Shown: positions 53,083 to 62,323, counted from the first letter of the stretch. The stretch: DNA of 64,000 nt from Porticoccaceae bacterium (GCA_021773435.1 JAJFKC010000030.1:62001-126000), one strand, 5' to 3'. The notes: generated by a model from the letters alone, not told the origin. Made by a program: numbers and translations.

Positions 53083-54723
53083 GTGGAAAGAGAGTTTATG
53101 GAGTACGACGTCGTCATCGTCGGTGCCGGCCCCGCTGGCCTTTCTGCAGCGTGTCGGTTGCGCCAGCTGAGTGACGCACTCACCGTTTGCGTTGTGGAAA
53201 AAGGCTCAGAGGTCGGCGCCCATATTCTCTCCGGTGCGGTCTTCGAACCCACCGCCCTCAACGAGTTATTTCCTGATTGGAAGGCAAACAATGCGCCCTT
53301 AAATACAAGTGTTAATGGCGATGATGTTTATGTTCTGACAAGTGCCACTAAAGGCATAAAAGTGCCCTCATTGTTTGTGCCGAAAACCATGCATAACAAA
53401 GGCAATTATATCGTCAGCCTGGGTAATTTATGCCGCTGGCTCGCTGAACAAGCTGAGGCTTTGGGTGTGGAAATTTTTCCAGGCTTTGCCGCCTCAGAGG
53501 TGATCTATAACGATGATGGTTCAGTCAAAGGTATTGCTACCGGTGATATGGGTGTCGGCGCTGACGGAGAGCATAAGGACTCCTATATGCGAGGCATGGA
53601 GCTGCACGGTAAATATACGTTGTTTTCAGAGGGTTGCCGGGGCCATCTCGGCAAGCAACTGATTGCTAAATTTGGACTAGACGCAGGCAAAGATCCGCAA
53701 CACTATGGTATAGGAATCAAGGAGCTATGGAAGATTCATGATGATAAACATAAGAAAGGTTTGGTGGTGCATACAGCAGGTTGGCCCCTCGACGAGAGTA
53801 AGTCAGCGGGCGGCGCCTTTTTATATCACCTTGAAGATAATCAGGTGGCATTGGGTTTGATTGTGGATCTGTCATATAGCAACCCTCATGTCAGCCCTTT
53901 TGATGAATTTCAGCGCTATAAACATCATCCTGTTATCAGTCAATACCTGGAGGGTGGCGAGCGTATTTCCTATGGCGCCAGAGCTATAGTGAAAGGTGGT
54001 TTGCAGTCGCTGCCCAAAATGGCTTTCCCAGGTGGGCTGCTGATTGGTGACGATGCGGGCACTCTTAATTTTGCCAAAATCAAAGGCTCACACACTGCCA
54101 TGAAGTCCGGTATGCTCGCGGCTGAAGCAGCAGCTGAAGCGTTAAGCAAAGAACGTAGTGGTGATGAGTTGGTTGAGTACACCCAGGCTTATGAGAGTTC
54201 CTGGGCCCACAAAGAATTGCATTTGCAGCGCAACTTTGGTCCTGCGCAACACAAGTGGGGCAATATTCTTGGTTCGGCCTTTGCGTTTATCGATATCAAT
54301 ATATTCAACGGCAAACTACCGTTTACACTCCATGATCCAACGCCGGATCATGCGACCATGAAGCCTGCCAAAGATTGCAAGGTGATTGATTATCCGAAAT
54401 ACGACAACAAGCTAAGCTTTGATAAGCCGTCGTCGGTATTTTTGTCCAATACCAATCATGAGGAAGATCAGCTCTGCCATCTCACGCTAAAAGATGAGAG
54501 CGTGCCATTGGCGCATAATCTACCCGTTTATGACGAGCCTGCGCAACGTTACTGCCCAGCCGGTGTTTATGAGGTAATTGAAGACGAAGCCGGAGAAAAG
54601 GTTTTTCAAATTAACGGACAAAACTGTGTCCACTGCAAAACCTGTGATATTAAAGACCCATCGCAGAATATCGTCTGGGTGTGCCCGGAAGGTACTGGCG
54701 GGCCGAACTATCCGAATATGTAA
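53083..54723 (+). CDS. Electron transfer flavoprotein-ubiquinone oxidoreductase
   Basis: This 546-residue protein transfers electrons from EtfAB to ubiquinone. The FAD motif is VVIVGAGPAGLSAACRLRQL at about residue 10, the quinone region is near AHILSGAVFEPTALNELFP, and a C-terminal 4Fe-4S domain reads FQINGQNCVHCKTCDIKDPS. The GTG at 53083 (MEREFMEYDVV, the usual family beginning) has GGAGG eight bases upstream; the longer frame to 53068 covers that site and is unlikely. It is divergent from etfBA, as in many Gammaproteobacteria. It is a peripheral membrane protein. Confidence 0.96.
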   Translation: MEREFMEYDVVIVGAGPAGLSAACRLRQLSDALTVCVVEKGSEVGAHILSGAVFEPTALNELFPDWKANNAPLNTSVNGDDVYVLTSATKGIKVPSLFVPKTMHNKGNYIVSLGNLCRWLAEQAEALGVEIFPGFAASEVIYNDDGSVKGIATGDMGVGADGEHKDSYMRGMELHGKYTLFSEGCRGHLGKQLIAKFGLDAGKDPQHYGIGIKELWKIHDDKHKKGLVVHTAGWPLDESKSAGGAFLYHLEDNQVALGLIVDLSYSNPHVSPFDEFQRYKHHPVISQYLEGGERISYGARAIVKGGLQSLPKMAFPGGLLIGDDAGTLNFAKIKGSHTAMKSGMLAAEAAAEALSKERSGDELVEYTQAYESSWAHKELHLQRNFGPAQHKWGNILGSAFAFIDINIFNGKLPFTLHDPTPDHATMKPAKDCKVIDYPKYDNKLSFDKPSSVFLSNTNHEEDQLCHLTLKDESVPLAHNLPVYDEPAQRYCPAGVYEVIEDEAGEKVFQINGQNCVHCKTCDIKDPSQNIVWVCPEGTGGPNYPNM

Positions 54724-54813
54724 GCTGGAAAGTAAAACAACCTCCCGGCTAAGCCTTAAAAGCTGTTTTTACCAAGCTGTTCCTGTAAGCGATCCTGGAA
54801 GACCATTGCCCTT

Positions 54814-54850
54814 CCCAAACCTGCTTTAAATCCTTTGCGGCAGGTTTGGG
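54814..54850. terminator. Hairpin between convergent genes, terminator-like without T-run
   Basis: CCCAAACCTGC (54814-54824) and GCAGGTTTGGG (54840-54850) form a perfect 11-bp stem with a 15-base loop. No uridine run follows on either strand. It lies between the ETF-QO stop and the CoA-transferase stop, so it may act as a transcript barrier or 3'-end protector. Confidence 0.5.
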
Positions 54851-54863
54851 ATGAATACCCTAA

Positions 54864-56081
54864 TCAGTTATTCGCGCGGGAAATCAATACGCCCTGCTCC
54901 GCCAGGCTACTTATCCTGTTATCGCTATAGCCCAACATATCGCCGAGAACATTCTTATTATGCTCGCCCAGGAATGGTGCCTCCAGAGGGAGGAAGTCAG
55001 GAAACTGTGAAAAACGCAGCGGTACACCGGGAATTTCCACCTTGCCAAAGCTGCGGTCGGTAACGGTTCGAACTGTATTACGTTCTTTTAAATGGGGATG
55101 AGCCATGGCCTGAGGAACCGTCAGCATAGGCGCCACTGGCACGCGATGCTCTTCCAGCACACGGATTGACTCTTCATCACTGGGCATTGACGCCAGCCAG
55201 CCTTCGATAATTTCAACCAGCTCAAAGCGATTTTCTACCCGAACACGAATATCTTTAAACTTGGGATCTTTAAATAGCTCGGGTTTACCCATGGCCTCAC
55301 ATAAATTTTCCCATTGGGTAATCATGGCGATAATCACAATTTGTGATGTTTTACCCTGGAATAGACCGAGAGGAGAGACTGCAAAGTGATGCTGTCCAGA
55401 ACGGGAAGGCTCGATATTGCCATCGCTGGCGCTATACATTTGCACGTTGATTTCGTGGCAATGAAAATATGAATCGAGCAGAGATATATCTAGATACTGT
55501 CCGTTGTGACCACGCTCTCGATGGAATAGCGCGGCATTTATTGCCGCTAGAGCATGAACGCCTGTATTAACGTCACCCAAACCGAGCATGGGCAAATAAG
55601 CGGGGCCATCAGCCTCACCTATCATGCTGGTCACTCCAGAATAGGCCTGGGCGATATAATCAAAGCCAGACAGTTTCGCCAATGGGCCGGTCTGACCAAA
55701 TGCCGATAGCGAGCACATAATCACTTCCGGGTTGATGTCATGGACAGTATCCCAATCGAGGCCGAGCCGTGCGATAACCCCTGGCGAGTAATTCTCCATT
55801 ATGATGTCCACATGGGGCACAATTTCTTTGATAATTTCTTTAGCCTCCGGCTTGCTGAAATCCAGGCACAAGCTCTGCTTGCCGCGGTTTTGCTGAATAT
55901 AGTAAGCGCTGCGTTTGTCTTTGATATAGCCCACACCGCGCACTGGATCCCCATGAGGCCCCCACTCTACCTTGATAATGTCAGCGCCCATTTCAGCCAT
56001 TAATCGCGTGGTGGTTGGCCCGGCAAGGTACTGTGTAAAATCGAGCACTTTGATCCCATCTAATACGTGTTTTACTGCCAT
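54864..56081 (-). CDS. Class III CoA-transferase (CaiB/BaiF family)
   Basis: This 405-residue protein shows the family's ordered features: VLDFTQYLAGPTTTRLMAEM at the start with ADIIKVEWGPHGDPVRG, the active-site region GLGDVNTGVHALAAINAAL near residue 170 with the catalytic Asp in GDVN, and SGFDYIAQAYSGVTS before it. It moves CoA between acids, in acyl-CoA activation. GGGGAAAGAG precedes the ATG. It is the last gene in the minus-strand catabolic group, 205 bases downstream of the SDR gene. The substrate is unknown. Confidence 0.9.
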   Translation of the reverse strand: MAVKHVLDGIKVLDFTQYLAGPTTTRLMAEMGADIIKVEWGPHGDPVRGVGYIKDKRSAYYIQQNRGKQSLCLDFSKPEAKEIIKEIVPHVDIIMENYSPGVIARLGLDWDTVHDINPEVIMCSLSAFGQTGPLAKLSGFDYIAQAYSGVTSMIGEADGPAYLPMLGLGDVNTGVHALAAINAALFHRERGHNGQYLDISLLDSYFHCHEINVQMYSASDGNIEPSRSGQHHFAVSPLGLFQGKTSQIVIIAMITQWENLCEAMGKPELFKDPKFKDIRVRVENRFELVEIIEGWLASMPSDEESIRVLEEHRVPVAPMLTVPQAMAHPHLKERNTVRTVTDRSFGKVEIPGVPLRFSQFPDFLPLEAPFLGEHNKNVLGDMLGYSDNRISSLAEQGVLISRANN

Positions 56082-56286
56082 CTCTTTCCCCTTTTAGTGG
56101 TATTTGCAAGAACTGTCATCTATCAAAACTGGTCAGCCGTCGGGCTTTACAAGATTTTATCTGGACGCTTCTATTAACCTCAATTATTGACCTCAATCCG
56201 TTGCCCTTTGCCTCTGACTAATTGCCTGGTTAAAGCACTATTATTTGACAAATGTAAGCGATCATATTGATGAAACTAGCATAGCA

Positions 56287-57048
56287 CTATGCTGGCATAT
56301 ACATACCGCCATTGACATGCATCGTCTGGCCGGTAACGTAGGACGAACCCTCGGACATAAAAAAGGCAGCAGCTTCTGCGATCTCTTCAGGCTTACCAGG
56401 CCGCTTCATAGGAATGTCTTTTCCCAGATTTTCAAAAAATTTGTCGGGAATTGTGCTCCGCAAACCTTCATGCATAATCAAGCCAGGAACGATGCAATTG
56501 ACGGTAACACCATAGCGGGCGAGATCCTGAGCTAATGAGCGGCTGTAACCCAGCACGCCAGCCTTGGCGGCAGCATAACTCCCCCAGTCCCGGGGTGGGT
56601 TGTAAGCAGCGCTAGAGGAAAAATTAAGAATCCGACCAAAACCAGCATCGACCATAGACTTTGAAAATGCACGTGACATATAAAAAGACCCGTACATATT
56701 GACCTTAATAACGCGATCCCAGGTTTTGGTGTCGTAGTCCCAGGCCTTACCAGGCCCTTGAATGCCGGCGTTATTAATCAAGTAGGCAATGTCAATACCT
56801 CTCTGCGCTAACTCGGTAACGACTGCCTCGACATGTTCCTCTTTAGTAACGTCGAGGGGAAACAAGGTCACCATTTTGCTTTGCTCTGCATCAAGTTCTT
56901 GCTTTCGCCAACCATCCAGTTCATCAGCTTTGCGATCACACCCGATCACGGGAATGCCCTGACTAATTAATTTTTTGGTCATGGCTGTACCGAGACCACC
57001 AATAGCCCCGGTTATCAAGGCATGGCCCCTCTCTATTTCTCTAGTCAT
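56287..57048 (-). CDS. Short-chain dehydrogenase/reductase
   Basis: This 253-residue SDR has the coenzyme motif ALITGAIGGLGTAMTKKL (TGxxxGxG), the NNAG segment INNAGIQGPGK near residue 95, and the active site with SSSAAYNPPRDWGSYAAAKA (Ser, Tyr and Lys in YAAAK) around 145-165. It would interconvert a hydroxyl and a keto group, probably using NAD(H), as Asp follows VIGCD. AGGAGC lies five bases from the ATG. It is on the same strand as the CoA-transferase and the thiolase-like group, so a beta-oxidation-type or side-chain pathway is plausible. Confidence 0.9.
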   Translation of the reverse strand: MTREIERGHALITGAIGGLGTAMTKKLISQGIPVIGCDRKADELDGWRKQELDAEQSKMVTLFPLDVTKEEHVEAVVTELAQRGIDIAYLINNAGIQGPGKAWDYDTKTWDRVIKVNMYGSFYMSRAFSKSMVDAGFGRILNFSSSAAYNPPRDWGSYAAAKAGVLGYSRSLAQDLARYGVTVNCIVPGLIMHEGLRSTIPDKFFENLGKDIPMKRPGKPEEIAEAAAFFMSEGSSYVTGQTMHVNGGMYMPA

Positions 57049-57254
57049 ATTTTGCTCCTATAAACATAAAGTTTTGATGCTAACTATAGCGTCAAAACAA
57101 ATGCGGATATATGGAAGAAGAGCAAGCACTGACAGCCCTGCCAAAGAACCGGCTAGGGCGATAAAGAAGTAAAATTAAATATATTTAAGCAGAAGTGCGA
57201 ATCGAGGAATTATCCGTGCAGAATTATCAGTTTTTTAATCTTGGATTTTCAAGA

Positions 57255-57590
57255 TTACCAATCTCTTGGTTTAAGTCGTTGTTCGCTATCAAGAGTTTGA
57301 AGAAGTGGCGGCCTGTTATTGCGGAACTTAACCCCAACGCCATCGCCAACTCTATGGGCTACCACCGCCGAAATGCGGTATAAACGAATAACACTTGAAG
57401 ATGAAGCATCAACCGTAAATAGTAAATCCAGGGGTGTATCGACAGGCATATCAAACGCCTCAGTATTTAGAAAAACACCACCGGTACTGAGATTAAATGC
57501 TGAGCACTGTCCTATCCGCTGCCCGGCAAAATACAGGTAAACTATTACCTCAGAATCGATAATTTTACGTGCATGAAGACGGCGTTCCAT
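57255..57590 (-). CDS. Small PilZ-domain protein
   Basis: This 111-residue protein begins MERRLHARKIIDSEVIVYLY, with RRxxxR (RRLHAR) at residues 3-8, and continues with CSAFNLSTGGVFLNTEAF, the NxSxxG half of PilZ. The remainder is a beta-strand pattern ending VVAHRVGDGVGVKFRNN. Such single-domain proteins bind cyclic di-GMP and regulate a partner. GAGGAATAAAC precedes the ATG. It is isolated within catabolic genes, with no clear operon partner. Confidence 0.85.
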   Translation of the reverse strand: MERRLHARKIIDSEVIVYLYFAGQRIGQCSAFNLSTGGVFLNTEAFDMPVDTPLDLLFTVDASSSSVIRLYRISAVVAHRVGDGVGVKFRNNRPPLLQTLDSEQRLKPRDW

Positions 57591-57862
57591 GTTTATTCCT
57601 CGGGAATAATTTGGCCGCGCAGCTTAGAGATCAATTTGTTTCATTGATATTTTTGGGCTGCTTTTGTATAGCCTGGCCCCGTTTTATATGCATTTAGCTT
57701 GACCAGATAAAGCTGACATAGACGAAAGGCGCAGTGTGCCGACTAAAATGTAGTTACACAGGATAAAAGCGCAAAAATGACGACAAACGGTAATACCCGG
57801 ATATCCGTTAGCAAGCCAAGGGAAGTAGTTAATTTGCGTTTGAAAGTCCCAATAAGATTGGT

Positions 57863-58331
57863 TTACAACGCTAATTGCCTTGCCGCCAGATCCCGCATTA
57901 TTTCTTCCCAACCACCATCAATGGCGTAAACACAGACTTCTCGACAGATTCGCTCGACCTTGTTAGCACGCATAAATCCCATACCAACAAATATCTGCAC
58001 CGCTTCACGGGCGCACCGATAAGACTTGCGACCGGCACTCGGCAATTATCGAAATGCAGGCTCTCCGTGGCTTTGAGATTGGCAATATTAGAGCCAGCCG
58101 CTCTTTCATCGCTTTGCTGCGAAGGGCGAGTATAGGGGCGTACCGATAGTATGACTGCCCAGGCTGATATGAACACCAGCGCCGCAGCTTTCTTATATAG
58201 GTCGCGCGGAAAAATACCTGCCTCTTCCCATTCATCGATGTTGGTCGCAATTTTTTTATCGATAAACTGTCGCAGTGCGCAGCGCCAGGCTTCGTGATCC
58301 TAGTTGGAGTACTGCTCTGACGGCAGATCAA
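57863..58331 (-). pseudogene. Acyl-CoA dehydrogenase pseudogene with large internal deletions
   Basis: Three separate parts of an acyl-CoA dehydrogenase survive in different frames on the minus strand. An N-terminal part reads HEAWRCALRQFIDKKIATNI and DEWEEAGIFPRDLYKKAAAL (about 58300-58170). A middle part reads NLKATESLHFDNCRVPVASL (about 58090-58020). A C-terminal part reads AVQIFVGMGFMRANKVERIC and GGWEEIMRDLAARQLAL (about 58010-57863). Together they would span only about 150 codons instead of about 380, so most of the FAD and substrate regions is lost. It lies within the MaoC/thiolase-like catabolic group, where an active dehydrogenase would be expected. Confidence 0.82.
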
Positions 58332-58427
58332 ACCACGGTCAAAAATTGTTTAATCCCGTATCAGTGCTCCAAATCAGTCAATTAACCGTCGGCTACACAA
58401 CCTTCTCACATTTAGCATCCAGCGGCG

Positions 58428-58874
58428 TTATTTACGCGGTAATTCCAGGGTTAATTGGGCTGGCACGCAAGGACCGGAGCCTGTAGAAATCATGATAGAT
58501 ATATCTACTAACGCGCGCTCGTCCTGCGCGTAATGCTTTTCTACTTTGCCCTCACCAACCATGGTATCGCCGGCATAAATTGAGGCGCGCATATTCATGG
58601 CGCGTTTTCGAATAAAGGTATGAGGGCCGGCCCAGTCTGTTGCGACTCTATCAATAAAGCCTTCGATAGCCATGGTGTTGAGATAAATATTTTTTTGGCC
58701 CTGGTGCTGTGCATAAGCGGGATTATGATGGCCGGGAAAATAGTCCTGAGTGGCAGCCGCATCGAGAATAACTTTTTCAAAAGGCACGGCCATTTCGACA
58801 CGTGGCAGCACCTCCCCTTCACTGATTTCGTCCCAATATTTATAAGCGATTTGTTTGGTCGTTTGTTCGGTCAT
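58428..58874 (-). CDS. MaoC-type hotdog dehydratase subunit
   Basis: This 148-residue single-hotdog protein has the hydratase region DAAATQDYFPGHHNPAYAQH (Asp and His of the active site), followed by QGQKNIYLNTMAIEGF, which is similar to subunit ChsH1-type MaoC proteins. It probably pairs with the 184-residue neighbour, whose stop overlaps its start (ATGA), to make a heteromeric enoyl-CoA hydratase. It lies in the group with DUF35 and thiolase-like genes. The substrate is not known. Confidence 0.85.
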   Translation of the reverse strand: MTEQTTKQIAYKYWDEISEGEVLPRVEMAVPFEKVILDAAATQDYFPGHHNPAYAQHQGQKNIYLNTMAIEGFIDRVATDWAGPHTFIRKRAMNMRASIYAGDTMVGEGKVEKHYAQDERALVDISIMISTGSGPCVPAQLTLELPRK

Positions 58875-59425
58875 GAGTTTTCCTCTGGCGTTTTTTCTTC
58901 AGGCACATAGTAGCGAAACATATCGTTAGTCGTGACGGCGATTAGCTCGCTGTTCTGATTGGTAAATTCAGCGCGGGTAGTGAGAAAATGGCCGACACCC
59001 AAGCGGGTGCGTTTCTCTTCGCTTACCTGGACCAGACAATCAACAGCATATAAGCGATCACCTAAAAATAAATGACGATGGAATTCAGTACTGGTAGCAA
59101 CGTTGATTAAGGTGTCGCCTGGAAGCGGTATTTTCATGGCAACAAAATAATGCTGGCGATTTTTATCGGGATGCCATTGCAGGGCCATGCCCCAGGTCAA
59201 CAGTAAGCCCGGCGGGGCAACAATGCCGCCCCATTGTTTAGTGGCATATTCTTCATCCCAATAGCTTGGGTTGGGATCTTCCTCCATGGCGCAATAGACC
59301 TTGATCATTTCCCAGTTGACGGTGAACTCGGCGTGAATGGGGTCACCCTTTACGCCGACCAACTTAAGAGCATCTTCGTAACTGCCATACTCAAGGGGAA
59401 ATGGCACGGTAAATTCTTCTGTCAT
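58871..59425 (-). CDS. MaoC-type N-terminal dehydratase domain protein (partner subunit)
   Basis: This 184-residue protein is the MaoC_dehydrat_N (FAS1-like) type of hotdog: NWEMIKVYCAMEEDPNPSYW, then GGIVAPPGLLLTWGMALQWH, where the PP(G/T)xxx motif is typical. It lacks the Asp-His catalytic pair seen in its neighbour, so it is probably the non-catalytic half of a heteromeric hydratase, as in ChsH1-ChsH2. It overlaps the 58428 gene by four bases. It follows the DUF35 gene by 27 bases. Confidence 0.85.
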   Translation of the reverse strand: MTEEFTVPFPLEYGSYEDALKLVGVKGDPIHAEFTVNWEMIKVYCAMEEDPNPSYWDEEYATKQWGGIVAPPGLLLTWGMALQWHPDKNRQHYFVAMKIPLPGDTLINVATSTEFHRHLFLGDRLYAVDCLVQVSEEKRTRLGVGHFLTTRAEFTNQNSELIAVTTNDMFRYYVPEEKTPEENS

Positions 59426-59452
59426 TTTTAATTTCCCGGTTTTATTGTCGGA

Positions 59453-59884
59453 TTAAATCGTGGGTTGAAATTGTGGGATTTTCATATCACCACGTGCTTC
59501 GAAGGTGACTTCGACAGGCATATCGACACTAACCGCATCGACCTCGCAGTTGATTATATTGGTCATCATCCGTGGGCCTTCGGTCAGCTCTATCACCGCG
59601 AGAACATACGGTAAGTCTTCCTGGTACGAAGGCAATGGTGACTGGTGGATTACCGAAAAACTGTAGACCTTGCCCTTGCCACTGACATCCTGCCAGGACA
59701 GACCCTGATTAAAGCATTGTGGACACCACAGACGAGGATAGTAAAAACATGCCTCACACTGGTTACAGTATGGCAGGCGCAGTTTGCCCTCGGCACAACC
59801 TTGCCAAAGTGGTCCGGCCCAGGGTGTGATTTTGGGCTGGGGTTTCGCGGGTATCGAAGCACTGGATTGGGAATTCTCATCCAT
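59453..59884 (-). CDS. DUF35 zinc-ribbon/OB-fold protein
   Basis: This 143-residue protein has a rubredoxin-like zinc ribbon (LPYCNQCEACFYYPRLWCPQ, two CxxC pairs) and then an OB-fold (GKGKVYSFSVIHQSPLPSYQ, PYVLAVIELTEGPRMMTNII). DUF35 proteins bind thiolase-like partners and acyl-CoA. In steroid degradation the DUF35 part of ChsH2 pairs with the aldolase Ltp2. Here it stands immediately downstream (70 bases) of the thiolase-like gene at 59955, a fitting partner arrangement. Confidence 0.88.
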   Translation of the reverse strand: MDENSQSSASIPAKPQPKITPWAGPLWQGCAEGKLRLPYCNQCEACFYYPRLWCPQCFNQGLSWQDVSGKGKVYSFSVIHQSPLPSYQEDLPYVLAVIELTEGPRMMTNIINCEVDAVSVDMPVEVTFEARGDMKIPQFQPTI

Positions 59885-59954
59885 ATTAAACCTCTCGTTC
59901 CTGTCTGTTTAGCTATAAAAATTGGTTTTTGATACTAAAATAAGTGAGATTCAA

Positions 59955-61130
59955 TTAAGCCTGACGGCCAAGAATTAAGGTTGAATGCTCGCTCATCATG
60001 CCGCCGTATGAATGGACAATGCCGACATCAGCTTTGTTGAGCTGACGTTCTCCGGCAAGGCCCATAATCTGTCGGGCACCTTCGACAATCATCGACATAC
60101 CTGATGCATCTCCTGTGTGACCATAACTCAACAGACCACCGTAGGTGTTGACCGGGAAATCACCACCGGGACGACTGGCACCGGATTCAAAAAACTCCCC
60201 GCCTTTGCCCTTTTCACACAGCCCCAGGTCTTCCATAAAAACCAGAGGGTTGACTGAGAACGCATCATAGATTTCGGCAAAGTCGATATCCGATGGAGTC
60301 AAACCGGTGCGCTGGTAGGCTTGTTGTCCGGCGTAACGGCAACCGACATTGGTCAGGCTCGGTGCCTGATGTATATTGCGATGACTGTGATATTCGCCCA
60401 TACCCAACAAGTACGCCGGTTGATTGCTAAAACGTTTGGCGACCAATTCAGACGTCACCAACACTGCCGCACCCCCCTCTACAGGGATGGAGCAATCGAA
60501 AAGATGAAATGGCGTTGCGATGGGCCGTGAGCCTCTGACCGTTGCAACGGTCAGAGGCTCACTATCGTACATAACAGCATCGGGATTCTTCAGTGCCCAC
60601 TCTCTCGACGACACCGCGACTTCGGCAAATTGTTCTGGCGTGGTGCCGTATTCGAACATATGTCGCGAAGCCACCTGCGCGTAAATTGCAGGAATAAACG
60701 TGCCGTAGGGGAATTCGTAAATTTCATGACTAACCATGCGTGCCATCAACTCAGCGCCACCGGTGCCAACTTTGGGAAACTTACCCGCACCCAGACATAA
60801 CACACTATCGGCAACACCCTGTTTGATCGCCAGCGCGGCACGTTGCACCATCAAACCGTAAGTTGAACCACCCGCATTCATCGTGTCGGCAAAGAGAGGA
60901 TGAATGCCCAATTCCTCATAGAGCTGCTCGTGGACAAAAATATCATTGCTACCCCCTTCTGCCATACCTGATGGACAGGCCAGTAGCCCTTGTATATCAG
61001 ATGGTTTAACCGACCACTCGGCGAGAAACTGACGCACCACGTCGAGATAAAGGTCGAAGCCACTTTTGTCCGGGTACCGCCCCGGCTTCATTTCTGACAC
61101 AGCCGCGATAGCGACGGGATTAGACATCAT
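59955..61130 (-). CDS. Thiolase-like protein (SCP2/Ltp2 type) lacking the nucleophilic Cys
   Basis: This 391-residue protein has the thiolase fold (TPSDIDFAEIYDAFSVNPLV near residue 280; YGGLLSYGHTGDASGMSMIV near 335), but the segment where thiolases have CxxGS is MNAGGSTYGLMVQRAAL, with Asn instead of the Cys, and the C-terminal Cys site is SYGGMMSEHSTLI. It therefore is unlikely to do thiolysis. The Ltp2 family of retro-aldolases has such changes and works with DUF35 partners. Two Met codons start it (61130 and 61127) with GGGAG at four or seven bases. It is the first gene of the catabolic run. Confidence 0.85.
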   Translation of the reverse strand: MMSNPVAIAAVSEMKPGRYPDKSGFDLYLDVVRQFLAEWSVKPSDIQGLLACPSGMAEGGSNDIFVHEQLYEELGIHPLFADTMNAGGSTYGLMVQRAALAIKQGVADSVLCLGAGKFPKVGTGGAELMARMVSHEIYEFPYGTFIPAIYAQVASRHMFEYGTTPEQFAEVAVSSREWALKNPDAVMYDSEPLTVATVRGSRPIATPFHLFDCSIPVEGGAAVLVTSELVAKRFSNQPAYLLGMGEYHSHRNIHQAPSLTNVGCRYAGQQAYQRTGLTPSDIDFAEIYDAFSVNPLVFMEDLGLCEKGKGGEFFESGASRPGGDFPVNTYGGLLSYGHTGDASGMSMIVEGARQIMGLAGERQLNKADVGIVHSYGGMMSEHSTLILGRQA

Positions 61131-61366
61131 TAACTCCCAATATAGGATGAATAAAAAAGGCGCGGAAGATTAACATTTGCCCGCGATTAAAACATCCTGC
61201 TGTTCTTCCTCCATAGGTCAATTCCTTATTCAACTTGACTCACGGGTTTTATTTTATTCTTTTATATATCAATTTTTTTTGATAGGATGCGGCCCATTAT
61301 TTCCGCCTGACCGGGCCAAATTACACCTTGTCTGCCCGCTCCCAGAGTTAACTGGATATTACACCT

Positions 61367-62323
61367 ATGAAAAGTTGGATATGGACGGTGATTGTCGTCG
61401 TGATGATTGCCGCAGGCTCCTATGCCTTTTATATTTTCACGCTGCCTGCCGAACTTGAGGATGGCTTCCTCTACGGCAATGGCCATGTCGAAGGTACTGA
61501 GGTGAATATCAGCGCTGAAGTCACCGGACGAGTGCTGGAAACCAACCTGGTGGAAGGCAAAATAGTGGCGAAGGATTCGCTGCTAGTCGCACTGGATACC
61601 CGGGATAATCTCGCTCGTCTGGCCATCGCTCAGGCCAATGTCGATGCCCTGAAAATTGAACAGCAGCGCTATGTTGAAGACCTGGCGACCTGGCGCGAAC
61701 TGTTCGCTACTGCCGAACGAGACCTAAAGCGCTACACCGAATTGCGCGAAAGAGGCATTGTCACTATCCAGAAGCTCGACCAGATTACCAATGTTCATCG
61801 AGAGGCACTGGGTAGAGTCCGCGCCCTTACTGCTCAGGTCGGTGAAACCAGAGCTCGTACCACCGTTGCCGAAAAAGAAGCCGAGCTGCTGCAAATTGAT
61901 GTTGATAAGGCCAGGATTAGCACCCCGATGGATGCGACCATTCTGGCCAAAGGTATCGAATTAGGCGAGCTGGCTGTACGCGAAAGTCTGGTCGCGGTGC
62001 TGGTAGATATGGACGATCTGGAGTTAAAGGTCTACCTACCCGAAAAAGTTATCGGCAAAGTGAAGCTTGATGCTCCGTGTAAAGTGCAGGTGAGCGCTTT
62101 TGAAGACAGATACTTCGATTGCCGTGTCAAACGGGTCGATCAACGCGCCCAGTTTACGCCGCGAGATATCAACATGCCCGAAGAACGAGTTCGTATGGTG
62201 TTTGGTGTCGTCCTGGCCCTGGCTAATTCAGATGGTTATCTAAAACCCGGCATGCCTGCCGATTCCTGGATTCGCTGGGACGAAAGCAAGGCCTGGCCGA
62301 CCAGCCTGGTGGTACCTCGTTGA
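61367..62323 (+). CDS. HlyD-family membrane fusion protein (YhiI-like)
   Basis: This 318-residue protein has an N-terminal membrane helix (about residues 3-25, SWIWTVIVVVMIAAGSYAFY), a lipoyl-like domain (GHVEGTEVNISAEVTGRVLE, first half), a coiled-coil hairpin (RDLKRYTELRERGIVTIQKL, EKEAELLQIDVDKARISTPM) and a beta-barrel with ELAVRESLVAVLVDMDDLEL, ending LKPGMPADSWIRWDESK. Such adaptors join inner-membrane exporters to an outer-membrane channel. It is 66 bases before the double ATPase gene, in the YhiI-RbbA type order, so the substrate is probably a drug or metabolite. Confidence 0.9.
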   Translation: MKSWIWTVIVVVMIAAGSYAFYIFTLPAELEDGFLYGNGHVEGTEVNISAEVTGRVLETNLVEGKIVAKDSLLVALDTRDNLARLAIAQANVDALKIEQQRYVEDLATWRELFATAERDLKRYTELRERGIVTIQKLDQITNVHREALGRVRALTAQVGETRARTTVAEKEAELLQIDVDKARISTPMDATILAKGIELGELAVRESLVAVLVDMDDLELKVYLPEKVIGKVKLDAPCKVQVSAFEDRYFDCRVKRVDQRAQFTPRDINMPEERVRMVFGVVLALANSDGYLKPGMPADSWIRWDESKAWPTSLVVPR

